Assembly: GCA_011316305.1 (NCBI GenBank)
Contig: SAUG01000175.1
Span: 1 to 64,000, forward strand
Origin: Rusavskia elegans
Lineage: Eukaryota; Ascomycota; Lecanoromycetes; Teloschistales; Teloschistaceae
Length of the DNA stretch: 64,000 bases
Direction of reading: 5' to 3'
In this document: one piece after another, positions 60,585 through 64,000 of the stretch
Layout of the letters: each line of letters starts with the position of its first letter
How positions within the stretch are numbered: position 1 is the first letter of the stretch
Position numbers and translations under genes: made by a program
The notes under the pieces: model-generated
What the model was told of the DNA's origin: nothing
Databases searched by the model: none
The model's input: the letters and a program-made list of their open reading frames with translations, nothing else

Positions 60585-61847
60585 TAAATTTAGTTAATTT
60601 ATTTTGGTTTTAGTATCCGATAAACCAATGATTCGTTAAATAAATTAAACCTTAGTATACTAGTATCGAATATACGATAATAGTTTTAATACTCTAATAT
60701 AATTAACGTAAATAACTATTTCTTGGAATTTTAATTTGAAATTGTTTAGTAATATAACGTATCTTTCTATCGATAATTTAACTAATGTAGAAATTTTTAT
60801 AGATAAATATATCTCGCAGTTATCGCTTTTTTTTTCTCTATTTTTTTTACTAGTATATCAGCAAATATACAACCCGCTCATAGCATTTTAAAATGAAAAA
60901 AGCGCTCAGAGTCGATTAAGCCGGTTTGAATCGGTTTAAACAAGATTATTTTATTTAGTAAATAGAAAAGTTTAAATATATTCTAAAAACGTATATTTTA
61001 TCTATATTTAGAGTTTTAAAATTAAACCTTTTAAGGTTTAGTGCCCGTTAGTTCCCGTTTAATAACAGAAAGCTTCTAGTTTAGAAACTAATAACGCTAG
61101 CGTTCTATAAATGGAATTTTTAAAATATACGCTAGAAGTTTACTAATATAGATCTATTCAAGAGTACTAGTAGCCCTACTAGATAAAGAGATTTAGAATT
61201 TTTAAAAGATTTTTTTTAAAAATTTTAAAATTCGTTCAGGGCGTTTAGGGCGCTTATAAGCGCTTATAAGCTAAAACCTTGCTTATAAGTAAAAGACTTG
61301 CTTATAAACGTTTTTATAACGCGCTAGGTAGGATATAGAATCTGATCCGTTTACCAGTTCAAATCTATTTAATTAACTTTGAACGGGATCGATACTTTTG
61401 ATAATATAATGTAAATCTAAAAGCTTTTACGTACGTATATATTTTCGTAATAGCTATAGTTATAAATTGAACCAGACGGCAAATTATCCGTAATAACTAT
61501 ATCTACCCGAACGGTTATCGATTATCTCGTTATAGTTAAAATAATCTATACCGACTATAATAGAAAAATTTTTCTTATCGTCTTTATAATGATTAAAGTA
61601 TTTTTGATTTACTAAATTTTTTAGTAATAATGATAAATAAAATAGTTCTATTAATAAATAAATATATAAACCAACTTCGTCTATTTAAATTAAAGATAAT
61701 AATTAAATAGTACTCGCGTGAATATATAGTAGATATATTTATAACTGGTTAAAGAATATCGATATTAATTACTATAATATCTCCGACCTATATAAATATA
61801 CTTTAATTAATATTAATTGAATACTGAATATAATAATAGGAGCCGAT
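60585..61847 (-). repeat. E repeat copy, reverse orientation, degraded and interrupted
   Basis: Starts with the inverted E end (TTTTGGTTTTAGTATCCG, AACCAATGATTCG, GAATATACGAT) and keeps ATCTCGCAGTTATCGC near 60815. It resumes after the insertion with ACGTACGTATAT at about 61430 and AATAACTATATCTACCCG. Homology becomes thin beyond about 61560. Confidence 0.6.
60856..61403. mobile_element. Insertion with TATCA-like ends in the E copy
   Basis: TATCAGCAAATA on the left and ACTTTTGATA on the right form an imperfect inverted pair, and the E sequence reads on across the gap (TAGTA | ATATAA for CAGTA | ATACAA). It keeps more CA/TG than its surroundings. Near the right end GCGCTTATAAGC and GCTTATAAG recur four times. 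It may be a relative of the TATCAG family. Confidence 0.4.
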
Positions 61848-62229
61848 TAGACTGGCCGGTTCAGATCGGGTTTCCGTCGAACTGTCGAGTATCCGACCCG
61901 ATTTTAGTAATCCGACCCGGATCCGACCCGAATTTTAGCGGATTAAATCCGGGTCGAATTATTTAGTAATCCGATCCGGATTCGATCCGATAATACTATA
62001 TATTTAATATATTATTATTTTAATAGTTTAATAAAGATAATATATATAGATAATATATTTAGTTTTACTACGGATATTTTAGCTAACGTAGTTAATTAAT
62101 TAGAATTTTTTTAGTAAATTTATATAAAAGTTATACTAGCTTTATACTTTTATACTAGTATTTAGTGTTTTTTCGGGTCGAGTCGGATTAGCTAATCCGA
62201 GTTCGAAATCCGACCCGACGGCCAATTTA
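61848..62229 (-). mobile_element. hAT-like MITE (TAGACTGG family)
   Basis: The left end is TAGACTGGCCGGTTCAG and the right end ACGGCCAATTTA, the latter RIP-changed. A perfect octamer GAGCCGAT stands on both sides. 382 bp. Confidence 0.88.
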
Positions 62230-62534
62230 GAGCCGATGGTTTAACAAAATTATTAATAAATGATAAATATAGAATTTTTAAAAAGTAATTCGGTATAAAA
62301 ATTAATAGAAATTTAAACTAAATATTAGTTATCTAAACCTTTCTAGATCAAAATCGTTTATTATTCGAATTCAAATAGTAGTAGAAATGAATAGTTTAAA
62401 ATAATATTATCTACGTATTATAGAAATATTCTATTAGTTTAGATAGAATTTATAAATAGTAGAAATTAGTAGTTTAAAGAAAAATTCCCTATATACTAAT
62501 TAAAAATATAAAAATAGAAAATAGTATTAATAAA

Positions 62535-62630
62535 ACTCGCGCTAAAGTTTATACTAAAGCTCGCGTTAAAATTCGTACTAAAATTCGGACTAAAGTTCGC
62601 GTTAAAGTTCGTATTAAAGCTCGCGTAAGA
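62535..62630 (+). repeat. 12-bp minisatellite, eight units, second locus
   Basis: Eight 12-bp units again (ACTCGCGCTAAA, GTTTATACTAAA, …), same phase and count as 23416-23511. The next 250 bp also match the sequence right of that array (AATCTATACCGAAATTTTAAC, AACGGCTAGAATTA). It is therefore part of one dispersed repeat family. Confidence 0.8.
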
Positions 62631-63219
62631 GTAATATAAATTATATAACATATACGGAAATTTTTATATACAAATCGTTTTAGAAATTGGCGTAAAAATT
62701 GATATTATAAAATTATAGATTAGGTAATCTATACCGAAATTTTAACGCGTTAATTTAGTTTAGAAAATAAAAACTCTATATAGAACTTTTATCTATTTTT
62801 TAATTAATTTAACGGCTAGAATTATTTCTATAACTTGTTCTACTATATTGAAATACGTATTTACTTTAACAAAACTAATATTTTTATTTAAATATTTATT
62901 ATTTTCGATTTTTTTATTATTTTATTTAGTAAAATTTCCTTCTATTATCTAGTTTTTATTATTGATTTCGATAATATTATTAATTATTTCGTTTTCTTTT
63001 TTATATAGAAACTCGAAAGCAATATTAGTTATATTATTACTATTGCAAATTCTTTTTTTATTAAACTTCGACTATTTATATAGAGATTCTAGTATTTTAA
63101 TAGTTTTAAATTTTCTAAAATCGTTAGAATAGATTATTTATTTTTAGATAAATTTAATTATTAAAATTCTATATTTAATTAAAAATTTCTACTATTATAT
63201 CTATTAGTATTCTCGGCAG

Positions 63220-64000
63220 AGAAATAATTTAAATTTGAATAGGCTAAATTCCGTATTAAAATCGAAAATACGATATCCGAATATTTAAAAGAATACCGGG
63301 AAATTAAATTATTATATTTCTATTAAAAGGAAATTTATAATAATTTATCTATTTACGAATTAAATCTTTATCGTTTACTAGCGAAACAGGTTCGGTTTAT
63401 TTAATATTTTAAAACTTTTAAAAAAAGAAAGATAATTTTATTATTTAGAACTATTATATTCTATCTAGATTTAATAAAATTAATTATCATATATTTTTCA
63501 ATTCGATCGATAATTCTATACTATCCGCGTAATGTGATTTCGTTAAATTAGTACTAGAGTTTATTTTAGAAGATTTCGATAGATTTCTAAAAGAATTCGA
63601 GCTTTTTTAGCTATTAGAAATAATAAATATATAAAAGAATATCTAGTTAAAAATTCCTTCGGGAATATTTCTTTTAATTTAAATTAAATATCTATATTAT
63701 AAATTGCTTTCGAATTTTCCGAAGTTTCTACTAATTTCTATTCATTAGCTACTTTTTTATCTTATATTATATATTTCGGTTAGTTATTATAATAGATAAT
63801 TATATTTCTTTTGAATTTTTATTTTTTATACTTTATTTTCTTTTTTAAACTTTTTATTTAATTAGCGGATTTAATCGTAGTCTATATTTGATATAAAATC
63901 GAGTTTTCTATATAGGAAATTTTTATACGCGAGGAGGTATACTATCTATAATTCTATTTTTTTCCTTTCGTAGCTTTCTCGTATTGGTATTTCTAAAATC
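63220..64000 (-). pseudogene. Diverged gag-type LTR-alpha interior relic, cut by the window end
   Basis: Matches 15090-15700 of the minus-strand gag-type element: ATATAAAAGAATATCTAG, TAAAAATTCCTT, ATTAGCTAC, ACGCGAGGAGGTATACTATC. More diverged than the other copies and without an LTR inside the window. Confidence 0.5.

Overview
The window looks like an AT-rich isochore of a filamentous ascomycete (Pezizomycotina). Nearly all of it is transposon relics mutated by repeat-induced point mutation (RIP): CpA and TpG are almost absent, TpA is in large excess, CpG survives, and almost no open frame longer than 70 codons remains. Two islands keep normal base composition, about 18.74-22.76 kb and 44.33-46.07 kb. 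No bacterial-type gene, rRNA or CRISPR array was seen.

The host island at 18.74-22.76 kb holds the one convincing intact gene, on the minus strand: a 700-residue coiled-coil protein with a cysteine-rich C-terminus and no recognised function. Behind it lie about 1 kb of non-coding sequence and a doubtful, probably broken second gene with a plausible intron.

The repeats are layered. (1) LTR-alpha: terminal repeats of about 409 bp. Two copies carry only a pol relic (3936-8307, 41776-47500). Three carry a gag/protease-like relic and no reverse transcriptase that I can see (13966-17342 minus, 32096-35826 plus, 50831-54261 minus). Both types share LTR, primer-binding start and polypurine end. (2) Two larger Ty3/Gypsy relics act as hosts: one at about 29.57-39.33 kb, one at 40464-57802 with its own 448/488-bp LTRs. 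(3) A non-autonomous hAT-like family has TAGACTGG termini and mostly perfect 8-bp target duplications (more than a dozen copies). (4) A 304-bp family starts with CTCGCCGG. (5) A roughly 1-kb family, here called E, lacks terminal inverted repeats, has 10-12-bp target duplications and holds an antisense coding relic. (6) A roughly 615-bp family has TATCAG ends and a TA target.

The 40.5-57.8 kb block is a nest: Gypsy host, then LTR-alpha, E, TATCAG and antisense LTR-alpha insertions, and inside one of these a 1.74-kb short LTR element with 178-bp LTRs, a perfect GATTA target duplication and hardly any RIP. That last element carries a gag-like C2H2 zinc-finger frame on the minus strand and must have arrived after its host was mutated. 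All functional assignments of relics rest on motifs read by eye; no database search was possible.
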